Notes under the pieces: model-generated
Told to the model about the DNA's origin: nothing
Seen by the model: the letters and a program-made list of their open reading frames with translations, nothing else
Database searches by the model: none
Origin: an uncultured Phocaeicola sp.
GTDB taxonomy: Bacteria; Bacteroidota; Bacteroidia; Bacteroidales; Bacteroidaceae
Assembly (NCBI GenBank): GCA_944320885.1
Contig: CALUJE010000007.1
Coordinates: 42,960-106,959 of the forward strand
Reading direction: 5' to 3'
Length of the DNA: 64,000 bases
Shown: piece by piece, positions 1-10,162 of the stretch
How positions within the stretch are numbered: position 1 is the first letter of the stretch
Layout of the letters: each line of letters starts with the position of its first letter
Program-made: the position numbers and the translations under genes

Positions 1-1508
1 TTTACGGTCTGTGCCTCTTTCAGTCCGGCAAGGGCTGCGATGTTAGCCTTGTCGGCCGATTTCGAGTCTTTGTTGGCTTGTGCTGTTTTTACGTTTTTAA
101 GAGCCTCGTTTACCTTGGCGACAGCAGCTTCTACTGTTTCAAGATTGGCTTTTACCGTTTTGAGAGCATTGTCGTTGGCTTTAGCCTTTGCCATTTCCAG
201 CTCTTTGCGCTTGCGCTCTTCTTCCTCGGCGGCAACGGCAGCTGCGGCAGCTTCCTTGTTTCTACGCTCACGTTCTTCAGCTTCACGTTCGGCAGCATCT
301 TTTTCAGCCTGTTCCATCTGCTCTATCAGGTCGGTCGATATCTTGGTCTTTTCAGGCTGACAGCAATTTTCCTTCCCGGCAGCCAGCAGTGAGAACAACG
401 TGTTCAGGCGTCCGTTTCGCATCAGTATTTCCGGTTCGGTTGCCTTGATGGTGCAAAGCACAAAGTTGGCAATGCGTACCTTTGCGAATTTGTATTTCTG
501 GATGAATGCTTCCTGAAGATTTTTCAGATTGGCGCCTCCGCCGGTAATGATTACTCCGCTGCTCAGTTTGTCCTGATAGCCTGACAGCATTATCTGGTTG
601 CGTATGTTCGCAATGATTTCTTCGGTACGTGCACCTACAATATCGTTCAGCAGTTTGGCCTGAATGTTGCGTGTCTCATTGATAGGATACTTGTCGTCAT
701 CGGTATTCTCTTCGGGAAGAGAGTAAGCCGAGCCGTATTTTATCTTCAGATTCTCTGCGTCGGTTTCTTCAATCTGCAAGGTGCAGATATCTTTGGTAAT
801 ATTGTTGCTACCCAATGGGATAACAGCCAGATGACGGAGAATGCTGTTCTTGTATATGGCAACGGTTGTGGTATCAGAACCGAAATCGACCAATGCACAG
901 CCCGAACGCTTTTCAACGTCGGTCAGTACGGAATCGGCCAGTACGATGGGCGATATGAAGAAGCCGGCAATTTCTATTTCGGCCTGTTCAAAGCAGGTAA
1001 GTATGTTTCTCTTGATAGACGAGCGGGCTACGATGTTGAGGAAATGTCCTTCAATCTGGTTGCCTACCACGCCAATCGGGTCAATGAGATTATTGTTTTT
1101 TACCTTGTATTCCTGTGGAACAACATCCAGAATATCCAGGTCCTGGTAATGTGTCTGCTGGTTACTCTTTATGAGTTGATTTACAATATCACTGGTGATA
1201 ATGGTTTCGGTGTCCATGCGCTCTACAATGAAGTTCTTTCTTGAGTGCAAAGACTGTCCGCCAATGCCTACATATACCTTTGCAATGCTGGCATCGAGCT
1301 GTTCTTCCAGCTTATTGACGATAGAAGTAAGCCCTAAGGCTGTTTTATTGATGTTATAGATAATGCCTTTTCGGATAAAGGCAGAGGCCTCTTCACGGGC
1401 ATAAGCCAAAACCTGTATGCTCCCGTCACTGTTTTTCTTGCCGGCTATACCTGTAATCTTGGATGAACCAAGTTCTATAGCCACGATGAAATCTTTTACT
1501 GCTGTCAT
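1..1508 (-). CDS. ftsA: Cell division protein FtsA (partial, 3' end outside window)
   Basis: Actin-like ATPase that anchors FtsZ filaments to the membrane and recruits the later divisome. Translating from the ATG at 1508 gives MTAVKDFIVAIELGSSKITG, the FtsA phosphate-1 region, then the SHS2-type region and a later GVIITGGGANLKNLQEA segment typical of FtsA. The reading frame stays open to base 1, so the gene continues left. About 120 residues coded by roughly 1-365 lie beyond the usual FtsA core. They are very rich in Ala, Glu, Lys and Arg and look like a long charged helix or coiled coil. The gene starts 5 bp after ftsQ ends, so it is cotranscribed with it. ftsZ is expected next, outside the window. 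Confidence 0.93.
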   Translation of the reverse strand, partial: MTAVKDFIVAIELGSSKITGIAGKKNSDGSIQVLAYAREEASAFIRKGIIYNINKTALGLTSIVNKLEEQLDASIAKVYVGIGGQSLHSRKNFIVERMDTETIITSDIVNQLIKSNQQTHYQDLDILDVVPQEYKVKNNNLIDPIGVVGNQIEGHFLNIVARSSIKRNILTCFEQAEIEIAGFFISPIVLADSVLTDVEKRSGCALVDFGSDTTTVAIYKNSILRHLAVIPLGSNNITKDICTLQIEETDAENLKIKYGSAYSLPEENTDDDKYPINETRNIQAKLLNDIVGARTEEIIANIRNQIMLSGYQDKLSSGVIITGGGANLKNLQEAFIQKYKFAKVRIANFVLCTIKATEPEILMRNGRLNTLFSLLAAGKENCCQPEKTKISTDLIEQMEQAEKDAAEREAEERERRNKEAAAAAVAAEEEERKRKELEMAKAKANDNALKTVKANLETVEAAVAKVNEALKNVKTAQANKDSKSADKANIAALAGLKEAQTV

Positions 1509-1512
1509 ATAC

Positions 1513-2250
1513 TTACTTCTCCTTTTTAGTGCAAATGATTTGATTACTGAACTCCAGGTTGATGCGTGAGTATTTGTTCCATCCAACCTTGTTGAGTGCC
1601 CTGGTATAAAAAGCTTTCAGCTTTTCCAGTTTGTCGGCAATGTCTTTCGGCTTTCCCAAAAAGACTATATGGTCTCCTACGCGCGGAACGATTTCGAGTT
1701 CCTGGGCAGGAGTGACATGTATCTGTTCTATCTGACTGTTCCAGAATGCATCGTTTAGAAGGCATGCATTCAGTTCCTTCAGCATGTAACCGGCATTTTT
1801 CCTGGTAATGTTTCCGGTTACTACCGGAAGATGCACGGCATAACTTCCGCATGGCATGATTTCACCCTGCTCATCCATATAAAAGTTTTCTCCGTTGCTT
1901 CCCATTATCCGTACTACCGGTATGCGTTGGGTGATATCTACGCACAGCTTGTGCGTGGGACTGGTATAGCATTCTGCGTTCTTGATAAACGGATTCTTCA
2001 TAAGATATTCTTCAATCTTCCGGCAGTTTATCTGGCTTATCTTTTTGTCTTTAGGATACAATCCTCCTTTCTGAAGCTCTTTTTTGAGTTCAGCGGCTGT
2101 GATAAACTCTGACTTCTCTACAGATGCTATATTGAATATCACATCACGGCATACTGCATCGGCCGGCTTGCTGTTCAGTCGGGTAAATGCTACGGCCAGA
2201 TAAGCTACGAGCAGCAATAGAAAGAATAATATGAATGTCTTTTTTATCAT
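1513..2250 (-). CDS. ftsQ: Cell division protein FtsQ
   Basis: Bitopic divisome protein linking the early FtsA/FtsZ ring to the septal synthases. The 245-residue product has a short cytoplasmic N-terminus, one membrane helix at about 5-24 (ILFFLLLLVAYLAVAF), a POTRA-like segment at about 40-110 and then the FtsQ beta domain (VVRIMGSNGENFYMDEQGE, then LPVVTG). The start overlaps the end of murC by 4 bases (ATGA type), which suggests translational coupling. Position between murC and ftsA is standard for Bacteroidetes. Sequence divergence in this family is high, so the call rests partly on context. Confidence 0.9.
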   Translation of the reverse strand: MIKKTFILFFLLLLVAYLAVAFTRLNSKPADAVCRDVIFNIASVEKSEFITAAELKKELQKGGLYPKDKKISQINCRKIEEYLMKNPFIKNAECYTSPTHKLCVDITQRIPVVRIMGSNGENFYMDEQGEIMPCGSYAVHLPVVTGNITRKNAGYMLKELNACLLNDAFWNSQIEQIHVTPAQELEIVPRVGDHIVFLGKPKDIADKLEKLKAFYTRALNKVGWNKYSRINLEFSNQIICTKKEK

Positions 2251-3623
2251 CGTTTATTCAAAATGTCGCATAGTTGAGGAACATAACCATCCAAATCGCC
2301 AGCTCCCAGAAGAACCAGTATTTCCGGTTGCTTCTCCTGAATGATGGCAGGTACTTCTTCTTTCTTGCACAATGTTTTTTCTACTCCTTCTTTTATGCGG
2401 TCATAAATAAGCTGACTGCTTACTCCGGGAATAGGCTCTTCGCGTGCAGGATAGATATCAGTCAGAATCACTTCATCAAAAAGTGAAAGACTGTCGGCAA
2501 AATCTTTATAGAAATCGCGGGTGCGGGTGTATAAGTGTGGTTGGAAAAGAGCTGTTATCTTCTTTCCCTTATACAGCTCACGTATGGAAAGTGCACTTTG
2601 GCGTATTTCTGAAGGGTGATGTGCATAGTCTGTAAGAAATGCACGGTGCTCATTCTTTATCTTGAAATCGAATCTGCGTTCTACACCCCGATAACTTTCC
2701 ATTCCGCTGCGCAGTTCTTCATCGGTAGCTCCGTTAAGTTGTGCCAGTGCCATGGCGGCAATACCGTTATCGATATTGATGCTTACGGGTACCCCCAGTT
2801 TGATATCGCGTATGATGCCTTTCGGTGAAACAAAGTCGAATACGATATCGCCATTGCCGATACGGATGTTTTCGGCATGGAAGTCTCCGCTATCGCGTGA
2901 GTAGGAATATATTTTCACTCCATCCTGTACGTTGGGAGTCATTTCCAGTCCTTCATGCAGGATAAGACATCCTCCGGGCTGTATGAGGCTCGTAAACTTG
3001 CTAAAGCTTTCCAGATAAGCTTCTTTGGTTCCGTATATGTCAAGATGGTCAGGGTCGGTAGCTGTGACAACGGCCATATAGGGTGAAAGCCAGTGGAACG
3101 AGCGGTCGAACTCATCGGCTTCAATTACAACCAGGTCACTCTTCTGGGAAAGAATCAGGTTGGTATGATAATTTTGAGAGATACCTCCTAAAAAGGCTGT
3201 ACAGTCAACATGTGACTGGTGCAGGATGTGTGCGGCCATTGTTGAGGTCGTAGTCTTTCCATGAGTTCCGGCTACGCACAACCCTTTGCTGGAACGGGTG
3301 ATTACTCCCAGTACCTGTGCACGCTTGTGTATCTCAAATCCGTTTTGCAGGAAATATTGGTATTCCTTGTGTGATGCGGGAATGGCAGGAGTATAGACTA
3401 CCAGTGTAGATGCCTTGTCTTTGCATGCATCAGGAATCAGTGCCGTGTTTTCTTCAAAATGAAGTTGTGCGCCTTCTTCCATCAAATGACTGGTCAGTTC
3501 GGTTTGTGTACGGTCATATCCGGCCACCAGCTTACCTTTTGACAAGAAGTAGCGTACCAGTGCGCTCATTCCAATACCTCCGGCACCGATAAAATAAACC
3601 GCTTTTATAGTATCAACGTTCAT
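2247..3623 (-). CDS. murC: UDP-N-acetylmuramate--L-alanine ligase MurC
   Basis: ATP-dependent cytoplasmic ligase that adds L-Ala to UDP-MurNAc, the first amino-acid step of peptidoglycan precursor synthesis. The N-terminal Rossmann motif FIGAGGIGMSAL and the Mur ligase P-loop GTHGKTT (about 119-125) are present, followed by the DEFDRSF and DYAHHP motifs of MurC. I place the start at the ATG at 3623 (MNVDTIKAVYFIG), giving 458 residues, because the extra upstream codons have no Mur-like sequence and lie within murG. The gene overlaps the end of murG by 11 bp and the start of ftsQ by 4 bp. Confidence 0.95.
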   Translation of the reverse strand: MNVDTIKAVYFIGAGGIGMSALVRYFLSKGKLVAGYDRTQTELTSHLMEEGAQLHFEENTALIPDACKDKASTLVVYTPAIPASHKEYQYFLQNGFEIHKRAQVLGVITRSSKGLCVAGTHGKTTTSTMAAHILHQSHVDCTAFLGGISQNYHTNLILSQKSDLVVIEADEFDRSFHWLSPYMAVVTATDPDHLDIYGTKEAYLESFSKFTSLIQPGGCLILHEGLEMTPNVQDGVKIYSYSRDSGDFHAENIRIGNGDIVFDFVSPKGIIRDIKLGVPVSINIDNGIAAMALAQLNGATDEELRSGMESYRGVERRFDFKIKNEHRAFLTDYAHHPSEIRQSALSIRELYKGKKITALFQPHLYTRTRDFYKDFADSLSLFDEVILTDIYPAREEPIPGVSSQLIYDRIKEGVEKTLCKKEEVPAIIQEKQPEILVLLGAGDLDGYVPQLCDILNKR

Positions 3624-4743
3624 GTTCTTTTTTGTATTTTTCTGCAAGTTTAAGCACTTCGTCGGCAATGGTGTCGGCCGAATGCTTGAATGCCAGTTTG
3701 GCTATGTTTAAACTGAGTCTGTGCAATAACTCTTCGTCGTTTACAGTCTTTATTGCGATGTCGAGCAATGTCTCTTTTGCTTCGCTGTCTTTTACGTAAA
3801 TGGCAGCCTCTTTGTTGACCAATGCCAATGCGTTTTTGGTCTGGTGGTCTTCGGCTACATTGGGCGACGGAACCAGAATAACCGGTTTCTGAAGGATGCA
3901 GAATTCTGAGATAGAACCTGCTCCTGCTCTTGAAATCACCAGGTCGGCAGCGCTGTATGCATAATCCATTTTTGAAATAAAGTCCGTAACATAGAGCATT
4001 GGCGGGTTTCCTGCCTGTTCAACCTGTTTACGGGCATCTTCAATGTAAATCTTTCCTGTTTGCCAGATAAACTGGATATCTGAATTCTTAATCAGGTCCA
4101 GATGGCTTAGCACACACTGGTTGATGGTGCGTGCACCCAGACTTCCGCCTATGATGAGAACGGTTTTCTTTGCCGGGTCAAGTCCAAAGGAGCGGATGGC
4201 TTCTTCTCTGTTGATTTGCTTCTCCAGCAAGTCCTGGCGTACGGGATTTCCGGTCAGGATGATTTTTTCCTTTTCAAAAAAACGTTCCATCCCTTCATAG
4301 GCCACGCAAATCTTTTCAGCTTTCTTGGCCAGCAGCTTATTGGTTACTCCAGCATAAGAATTCTGTTCCTGAATGAGGGTAGGAATTCCCATCATTCCGG
4401 CCATTTTCAAAGTCGGACCACTGGCGTATCCTCCTACACCAACAGCAGCCTGCGGCTTGAAGTCTTTGATGATTTTCCGTGCTTTCAGCTGACTTTTTGC
4501 AAGCTTGTAAAGCACGTAAAAGTTACGTAATAAGTTCTTGCGGTCGAACCCGCACACAGGGAGTCCGATTATTTTATATCCGGCAGCAGGAACCCGTTGC
4601 ATTTCCATTCGTCCTTCGGCTCCAACAAACAATATCTCAGCATCGGGGCGTTTGGCTCTGATTGCATTTGCTATGGATACAGCCGGGAAAATATGTCCGC
4701 CGGTTCCTCCACCACTGATTATGATTCTTAATTCGTCTTTCAT
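3613..4743 (-). CDS. murG: Lipid II synthase MurG (UDP-GlcNAc transferase)
   Basis: Peripheral inner-membrane GT-B glycosyltransferase that adds GlcNAc to lipid I to make lipid II. The signature GGTGGHIFPA lies at about residues 12-21. The C-terminal domain has ISRAGAGSISEF and AEDHQTKNA, the UDP-binding stretch of MurG. The start at 4743 (MKDELRIIISGGG) gives 376 residues, close to the family length; six codons upstream would add only a hydrophobic scrap. It lies between ftsW and murC. A 59-bp gap separates it from ftsW. Confidence 0.95.
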   Translation of the reverse strand: MKDELRIIISGGGTGGHIFPAVSIANAIRAKRPDAEILFVGAEGRMEMQRVPAAGYKIIGLPVCGFDRKNLLRNFYVLYKLAKSQLKARKIIKDFKPQAAVGVGGYASGPTLKMAGMMGIPTLIQEQNSYAGVTNKLLAKKAEKICVAYEGMERFFEKEKIILTGNPVRQDLLEKQINREEAIRSFGLDPAKKTVLIIGGSLGARTINQCVLSHLDLIKNSDIQFIWQTGKIYIEDARKQVEQAGNPPMLYVTDFISKMDYAYSAADLVISRAGAGSISEFCILQKPVILVPSPNVAEDHQTKNALALVNKEAAIYVKDSEAKETLLDIAIKTVNDEELLHRLSLNIAKLAFKHSADTIADEVLKLAEKYKKEHER

Positions 4744-4802
4744 TTTTATGTATATAAACAATACAATACAAAAGTATAAATAATACTTTTAAGCAGAGTA
4801 TA

Positions 4803-6056
4803 TTATGCTTGTATTTCTTTTTCCAGTCCCTTGTTAATTTCTTCCAGTTGTTCTATCTTTTGTATGTTCCCTTCTTCGATAGCTTTTTGCTTTTCTGCCT
4901 GCAGATTGTTATATCGGCTGACACTTAGAATGACACCGATATATACACAATTGATTAAGGTAGATGTTCCTCCACGACTGATAAGCGGTAACGGTTGTCC
5001 GGTAACGGGAAACAGTCCTACGGCAACGAGCATGTTGAGCAGAGCCTGTGATACTATCAGCAAGCTGACCCCGATGGCAAGCATCGCAGGGAAGTCCTTG
5101 TCGCATTTGTTGGCAATCTTACTGGTTCTTATCAGCAGGATAATGTACAGGAAGATGACGAAAAAGCCTCCCAACAGGCCTAGCTCTTCGAGGATAATGG
5201 CGAAGATAAAGTCGGAATACGCCTGAGGCAGGAAGTCTCTTTCCTTTGAGTTTCCCGGTCCTTTTCCTATAAGATGGCTCGTGGCAATGGCAATATTGGC
5301 ATGATTGGTCTGCAAGTTCTCATTTACATCAAGTTCTTCCGGACTGATATTTTTAGTGTTGTCATCCCTATGGTCGATGATACGGGCTTTCCATGTGGTA
5401 AATCGGTGACCTCCGGGAATATTGTCCAGAGTACTGTCGGGTGTTGCCATCAAAAAAGTTACAAATACACCGGCCACTATGATGACGAAAAGTGACAACT
5501 TTCCCAGTTGTTTGAGTGGCGTCCGGCCGATAATCATCATCAGGAAAACTACACCACCCAGCAATAATGCTGTTGACAGGTTTTCCGGAGCGATAAGCAG
5601 GAGTGAAGGTACCGTGAAGATCAGAATATATTTAAATGCTTTTTTCGATGCTCCATTTGCCTCCTGTGCAAAAGCCAGAATGAATGCAATGGTCATAATT
5701 AATGCCATCTTGGTAAGTTCTGATGGCTGGAATCTGAAACCGAAGTCAATCCAGCGTGCAGCATCATTGGTTCTTGCACCTTTGACCATTACAATCAGAA
5801 GCAGTATCCAGGATATGACCAATAGGACAGGGGCCAGCTTAAACATTCTCAATGGTATATGCTGTACGATGAGGACAATGATTGTTCCGGCAATCAAGAA
5901 TCCACAGTGTTGGCGTATAGGTCCCCAATAGTCGCCTGTATTGTATACAAGCGTACTGGCTGCGCTGAATACTTCAATAATAGATATGAAGCAGAGCAGC
6001 ATGAATACAACCCATACAACCTTATCGCCTTTGAACAGATTCTTTAATAGTTCCAT
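4803..6056 (-). CDS. ftsW: SEDS peptidoglycan polymerase FtsW
   Basis: Septal peptidoglycan glycosyltransferase of the SEDS family that works with the class B PBP (FtsI here). The 417-residue product is a polytopic membrane protein with about ten hydrophobic helices. It has the SEDS motif PLPLISRGGTSTLINC near the C-terminal end of the membrane part. A charged tail of about 45 residues follows (AEKQKAIEEGNIQKIEQLEE) and looks like a coiled coil. Position between murD and murG favours FtsW over RodA. Confidence 0.92.
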   Translation of the reverse strand: MELLKNLFKGDKVVWVVFMLLCFISIIEVFSAASTLVYNTGDYWGPIRQHCGFLIAGTIIVLIVQHIPLRMFKLAPVLLVISWILLLIVMVKGARTNDAARWIDFGFRFQPSELTKMALIMTIAFILAFAQEANGASKKAFKYILIFTVPSLLLIAPENLSTALLLGGVVFLMMIIGRTPLKQLGKLSLFVIIVAGVFVTFLMATPDSTLDNIPGGHRFTTWKARIIDHRDDNTKNISPEELDVNENLQTNHANIAIATSHLIGKGPGNSKERDFLPQAYSDFIFAIILEELGLLGGFFVIFLYIILLIRTSKIANKCDKDFPAMLAIGVSLLIVSQALLNMLVAVGLFPVTGQPLPLISRGGTSTLINCVYIGVILSVSRYNNLQAEKQKAIEEGNIQKIEQLEEINKGLEKEIQA

Positions 6057-6074
6057 TGATCTTGTTTTTTATTG

Positions 6075-7406
6075 TTATAACGCGTTTACGCAAGCCTTAA
6101 ATTGGTCTCCTCTGTCTTCGTAACTCTTAAACAGGTCAAAGCTGGCACAGCACGGGCTCAATAAGACGGTTTCTCCGGGTTTGGCCATGTTGCGTGCAGC
6201 ATCAATAGCATCCTTCATGCTTTGTACGTCGGCAACCGGGAGTCCCATTCCGTCAAAGAAATCGTGCAACTTTTCATTGTGCAGTCCCATATAGATAAGT
6301 CCGCAGCATTTTTCTTTTACGAGATCTTTTATTTCGTTGTAATCGTTTCCTTTGTCTTTTCCACCCAGAATCAGAATCGTAGGATTAGTCATGCTTTGCA
6401 AGGCATACCAGCATGAGTTGACGTTGGTCGCCTTTGAGTCGTTGATATATTCTACTCCATTTACAGTCTTGACTCTTTCCAGTCTGTGCGGCACTCCTTT
6501 AAAGTCACTCAACGCTTCGCGTATGGTCTGTTTCTTTATTCCCGCAATGTTGGCAGAAATTCCGGCAGCCATTGAGTTATACAGGTTATGGCGTCCGGTT
6601 AATGCCAGTTCCTCCTCTTCCATGTTGAAGGCTATCGGTTCCGTAAAATAGAGTTTGTTGTCTTCTGTATATGCTATGACTCCATTCTCTTTAATCTCGG
6701 AAAATGGGCACAACTTAGCCTGGATGCCGTATTTCTTCAGTTCCCTTTGAATGATGGGGTCATCATTCCAGAAGATGAAGGCATCGTCTTTTGTCTGGTT
6801 CTGTATGATGCGGAATTTTGCGTCGATATAGTTCTGCATATTGTGGTCGTAACGGTCCAGATGGTCGGGCGTGATGTTCATCAATATGGCAATGTTTGCG
6901 CGGAAATTATACATGTTATCCAGTTGGAAACTGCTAAGTTCTATGATATAGTAGTCATAGTTCTTTTCAGCTACCTGCAGGGCCAGACTCTGTCCGATAT
7001 TGCCGGCAAGTCCTACATTCAGTCCGGCACTGCGGAATATATGATAGATTAACGATGTAGTTGTCGTTTTTCCGTTGCTTCCTGTTATGCAGATCATCTT
7101 TGCGTGCGTATATCTTCCCGCAAATTCTATCTCTGAAATGACAGGTATGTTTCTTTCCTTGATTTTCAATATCATCGGAGCGTCGTTGGGAATACCCGGA
7201 CTCTTGATAACTTCATCAGCATTCAGAATAAGTTCTTCTGTATGTTTGCCTTCTTCCCAGCAGATACCTCTTTCATTGAGCATCTGTTTGTATTTGTCTT
7301 TGATGGATGACATGTCAGATACGAACACGTCGAATCCTTTTTTCTGGGCTAATACTGCTGCGCCGGTACCACTTTCTCCGGCTCCTAAAACAACAATTCT
7401 TTTCAT
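6075..7406 (-). CDS. murD: UDP-N-acetylmuramoylalanine--D-glutamate ligase MurD
   Basis: ATP-dependent ligase adding D-Glu to UDP-MurNAc-L-Ala. The protein has 443 residues, an N-terminal Rossmann motif VLGAGESGTGAA, the Mur P-loop GSNGKTTTT at about 109-117, the central MNITPDHLDRYDH motif and the C-terminal LSPCCASFDLFKSYEDRG motif diagnostic of MurD. It starts 2 bp after mraY ends and is followed after 18 bp by ftsW. Confidence 0.96.
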   Translation of the reverse strand: MKRIVVLGAGESGTGAAVLAQKKGFDVFVSDMSSIKDKYKQMLNERGICWEEGKHTEELILNADEVIKSPGIPNDAPMILKIKERNIPVISEIEFAGRYTHAKMICITGSNGKTTTTSLIYHIFRSAGLNVGLAGNIGQSLALQVAEKNYDYYIIELSSFQLDNMYNFRANIAILMNITPDHLDRYDHNMQNYIDAKFRIIQNQTKDDAFIFWNDDPIIQRELKKYGIQAKLCPFSEIKENGVIAYTEDNKLYFTEPIAFNMEEEELALTGRHNLYNSMAAGISANIAGIKKQTIREALSDFKGVPHRLERVKTVNGVEYINDSKATNVNSCWYALQSMTNPTILILGGKDKGNDYNEIKDLVKEKCCGLIYMGLHNEKLHDFFDGMGLPVADVQSMKDAIDAARNMAKPGETVLLSPCCASFDLFKSYEDRGDQFKACVNAL

Positions 7407-7408
7407 CC

Positions 7409-8677
7409 TTATCTGATTTTTAAAGTTATTATGGTTATTGCTGCCAATACAATGGTTACAATCCAGAATCGTACTGTTATCTTTGATTCATGGAATACGT
7501 TGCTGGGTCTGGTAAATACATACGTACATTTCGGATCCAGTTGCGCCAATGTTGTACGGAAATGGTCGTGAATCGGAGTACGCTTGAAAAGGCGTTGCTT
7601 GATTCCTTTCTTCTTTCCCGACTTATAGTATCTTACCTGCAAGATTACTGACAGATTCTCTACCAGGAATACTCCGCATAGAATAGGAATCAGCAGTTCC
7701 TTGTGAATGATAATGGCGAAAACGGCGATGATACCTCCAATGGTCAGACTACCCGTATCTCCCATAAATATCTGTGCCGGATAGGCATTGTACCAGAGGA
7801 AACCGATAAGTGCACCGATAAAGGCACATATGAAGATAACCAGCTCCTCACTGCCGGGAATATACATGATGTTCAGATATCCGGCATATTCGATATGACT
7901 CGATACATATGCAAGTATACCGAGCGTGACACCGATGATGGCAGAGTTTCCCGCTGCCATTCCGTCCATTCCGTCGTTCAGGTTGGCACCGTTGGATACG
8001 GCAGTAACGACAAAGATGGTTACCAGTACAAACAATATCCAGCCGGCAGTTTCCTTATGTTCTCCCATGAAGCCTACGAAATCGGCATAATCAAGGTTGT
8101 TGTTCTTGAAGAAAGGAATGGTAGTCTGTGTAGATTTCTCTGCCTGACTCTTGTGAACGATAGCTACCGTTTCGTTGCTTTGTCTGGTTTCGATGTTCTT
8201 ACGGATTACCACATCCGGGCTCAGATACAATGTGAGTCCCACAATCAGTCCCAGTCCCACCTGTCCTATGACTTTGAATTTGCCGTGCAGTCCTTCCTTG
8301 TCTTTCTTAAATACTTTTATATAGTCATCCAGAAAGCCTAAGGTTCCCAGCCATATTGTAGTAATCAGCATGAGCAGCATGTATACGTTGTCCAGTCGTC
8401 CTAATAGCAGGCAAGGTATCAGTATGGCAACAATGATGATGATACCTCCCATTGTAGGGACTCCCACTTTGTTGACGTTGAACGGGTCTATGGCAGCATC
8501 GCGCTGTGTTTCCGAAATCTGTTTTCTTTTCAGCATCTTAATGAAATATTCACCGAAGATAGCCGAGATAAGCAGTGCCAGAATAATAGCCATGAGTGAG
8601 CGGAACGATACATATCCGAACATTCTTGCTCCTGGAAAATTCAGCGTCTCAAGATATTTGAATAAATAGAATAACAT
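7409..8677 (-). CDS. mraY: Phospho-MurNAc-pentapeptide transferase MraY
   Basis: Integral membrane transferase that moves phospho-MurNAc-pentapeptide to undecaprenyl phosphate, making lipid I. MraY motifs are seen: VPTMGGI, LGFLDDYIK (acidic Mg site), NGANLNDGMDGMAAG and GDTGSLTIGG. At 422 residues it is about 60 longer than the E. coli type. The extra sequence is a hydrophilic insert at about 155-205, which as far as I recall is common in Bacteroidetes MraY. It lies 21 bp after murE. Confidence 0.95.
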   Translation of the reverse strand: MLFYLFKYLETLNFPGARMFGYVSFRSLMAIILALLISAIFGEYFIKMLKRKQISETQRDAAIDPFNVNKVGVPTMGGIIIIVAILIPCLLLGRLDNVYMLLMLITTIWLGTLGFLDDYIKVFKKDKEGLHGKFKVIGQVGLGLIVGLTLYLSPDVVIRKNIETRQSNETVAIVHKSQAEKSTQTTIPFFKNNNLDYADFVGFMGEHKETAGWILFVLVTIFVVTAVSNGANLNDGMDGMAAGNSAIIGVTLGILAYVSSHIEYAGYLNIMYIPGSEELVIFICAFIGALIGFLWYNAYPAQIFMGDTGSLTIGGIIAVFAIIIHKELLIPILCGVFLVENLSVILQVRYYKSGKKKGIKQRLFKRTPIHDHFRTTLAQLDPKCTYVFTRPSNVFHESKITVRFWIVTIVLAAITIITLKIR

Positions 8678-8698
8678 TTTATAATCAGCGTTTGGTTG

Positions 8699-10150
8699 TT
8701 AATTTGCAAATATTTCACGAACTATCTCACGGTCATCAAAATGATGTTTTACTCCCTTTATTTCCTGATAGTCTTCATGACCTTTTCCGGCTATCAGTAT
8801 GACATCGCCCCGTTGTGCCATCATGCAGGCAGTGCGGATAGCTTCTTTACGGTCTACTATGCTTATGACTTTCTTCTTGTCGCTTTCTGTCAGTCCCGCA
8901 AGCATGTCATTGATGATATCCTGAGGTTCTTCAAAGCGCGGATTGTCTGAAGTGATAATTACCCGGTTGCTTTGTTTTACGGCTTCCTGCGCCATGATGG
9001 GGCGTTTGCCTTTATCACGGTTTCCGCCGGCACCGACAACGGTGATTACATTACCCCTGTTCTGCAATACTTCATGGATGGCATTCAGTACGTTTTCCAG
9101 AGCGTCGGGAGTATGAGCATAGTCTACGATAGCAGTAAATCCGTTAGGTGAGCGCATGGCGTCGAAGCGTCCGGCAACAGGACGAAGCGTACTGAGAACC
9201 AGCAAAACATCTTCCGGATTCTTTCCCAGCAATACGGCAGCTCCGTATACAGCCAGCAGGTTAGAAGCGTTGAATCGTCCGATAAACTGCACGTTCACCT
9301 CCTTACCGTTGATATCAAGGAGCATTCCTTCAAAGCCGTCCTCCAATACCTTTCCATGGAAGTCGCACAGTCCTCTCAGCGAGTAAGTCGCAATTTTAGC
9401 TTTGGTATTCTGTACCATTACCATTCCGTTCTTATCGTCGAGATTGGTAAGGGCAAAGGCCGTTTTGGGCAGTCCGTCAAAGAATGCCTTTTTTGCCTTC
9501 AGATAATTCTCTACCGTTTTGTGATAGTCCAGGTGATCACGGGTAAGGTTGGTAAAGATACCTCCCGCAAACCGGAGTCCTCCGATACGTTTCTGTGCCA
9601 CGGAGTGTGAGCTCACCTCCATGAATACATATTTGCAGCCTTCATCAGCCATGCGTCCGAGCAGCGCATTCAGCGTGATAGGGTCGGGAGTCGTATGGTC
9701 GGTAGGGATGGCTTCACCGTCAATATAGTTACATACGGTCGACAACAGTCCTACCTTGTATCCGAACTTGCGGAACATATTATATAATAAGGTGGCGATG
9801 GTAGTTTTTCCGTTTGTTCCCGTTACACCTACCAGTTCTATTTTGGAAGTAGGGTCACCATAAAAGGTCGTTGCGGCAATACCTACAACATCTTCCGTAT
9901 TTTCCACCTGTACATAGGTGACGTTTTCGTTGCACGCATCCGGCATGGTCTCGCACAGTACGGCCACTGCACCTTGCTCTATGGCTTTAGGTATATAATT
10001 ATGTCCGTCAGCCTGTGTTCCTTTGATAGCAACAAAAAGATGTCCCGGTTTGATTTGGCGTGAATCGATGTTTATTCCGCTGATTTCCGTTTCCGGATTA
10101 CCTTTCAGGCTTTTTATCTTTATCTTTTTCAGTACTTCTTCCAGCTTCAT
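8699..10150 (-). CDS. murE: UDP-MurNAc-L-Ala-D-Glu--diamino acid ligase MurE
   Basis: ATP-dependent ligase adding the third residue of the stem peptide. The P-loop GTNGKTT is at about 111-117 and the substrate motif DNPR at about 402-405. DNPR is the known signature of meso-diaminopimelate specificity, so the wall is predicted to be DAP type. The protein has 483 residues, normal length. It starts 12 bp after ftsI ends and runs tightly into mraY. Confidence 0.95.
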   Translation of the reverse strand: MKLEEVLKKIKIKSLKGNPETEISGINIDSRQIKPGHLFVAIKGTQADGHNYIPKAIEQGAVAVLCETMPDACNENVTYVQVENTEDVVGIAATTFYGDPTSKIELVGVTGTNGKTTIATLLYNMFRKFGYKVGLLSTVCNYIDGEAIPTDHTTPDPITLNALLGRMADEGCKYVFMEVSSHSVAQKRIGGLRFAGGIFTNLTRDHLDYHKTVENYLKAKKAFFDGLPKTAFALTNLDDKNGMVMVQNTKAKIATYSLRGLCDFHGKVLEDGFEGMLLDINGKEVNVQFIGRFNASNLLAVYGAAVLLGKNPEDVLLVLSTLRPVAGRFDAMRSPNGFTAIVDYAHTPDALENVLNAIHEVLQNRGNVITVVGAGGNRDKGKRPIMAQEAVKQSNRVIITSDNPRFEEPQDIINDMLAGLTESDKKKVISIVDRKEAIRTACMMAQRGDVILIAGKGHEDYQEIKGVKHHFDDREIVREIFAN

Positions 10151-10162
10151 AGTCGTAATATA

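Noticed and set aside
831..1244. Plus-strand open frame of 137 codons inside ftsA
   Set aside because: It is antisense to clearly coding ftsA sequence and has no family features.
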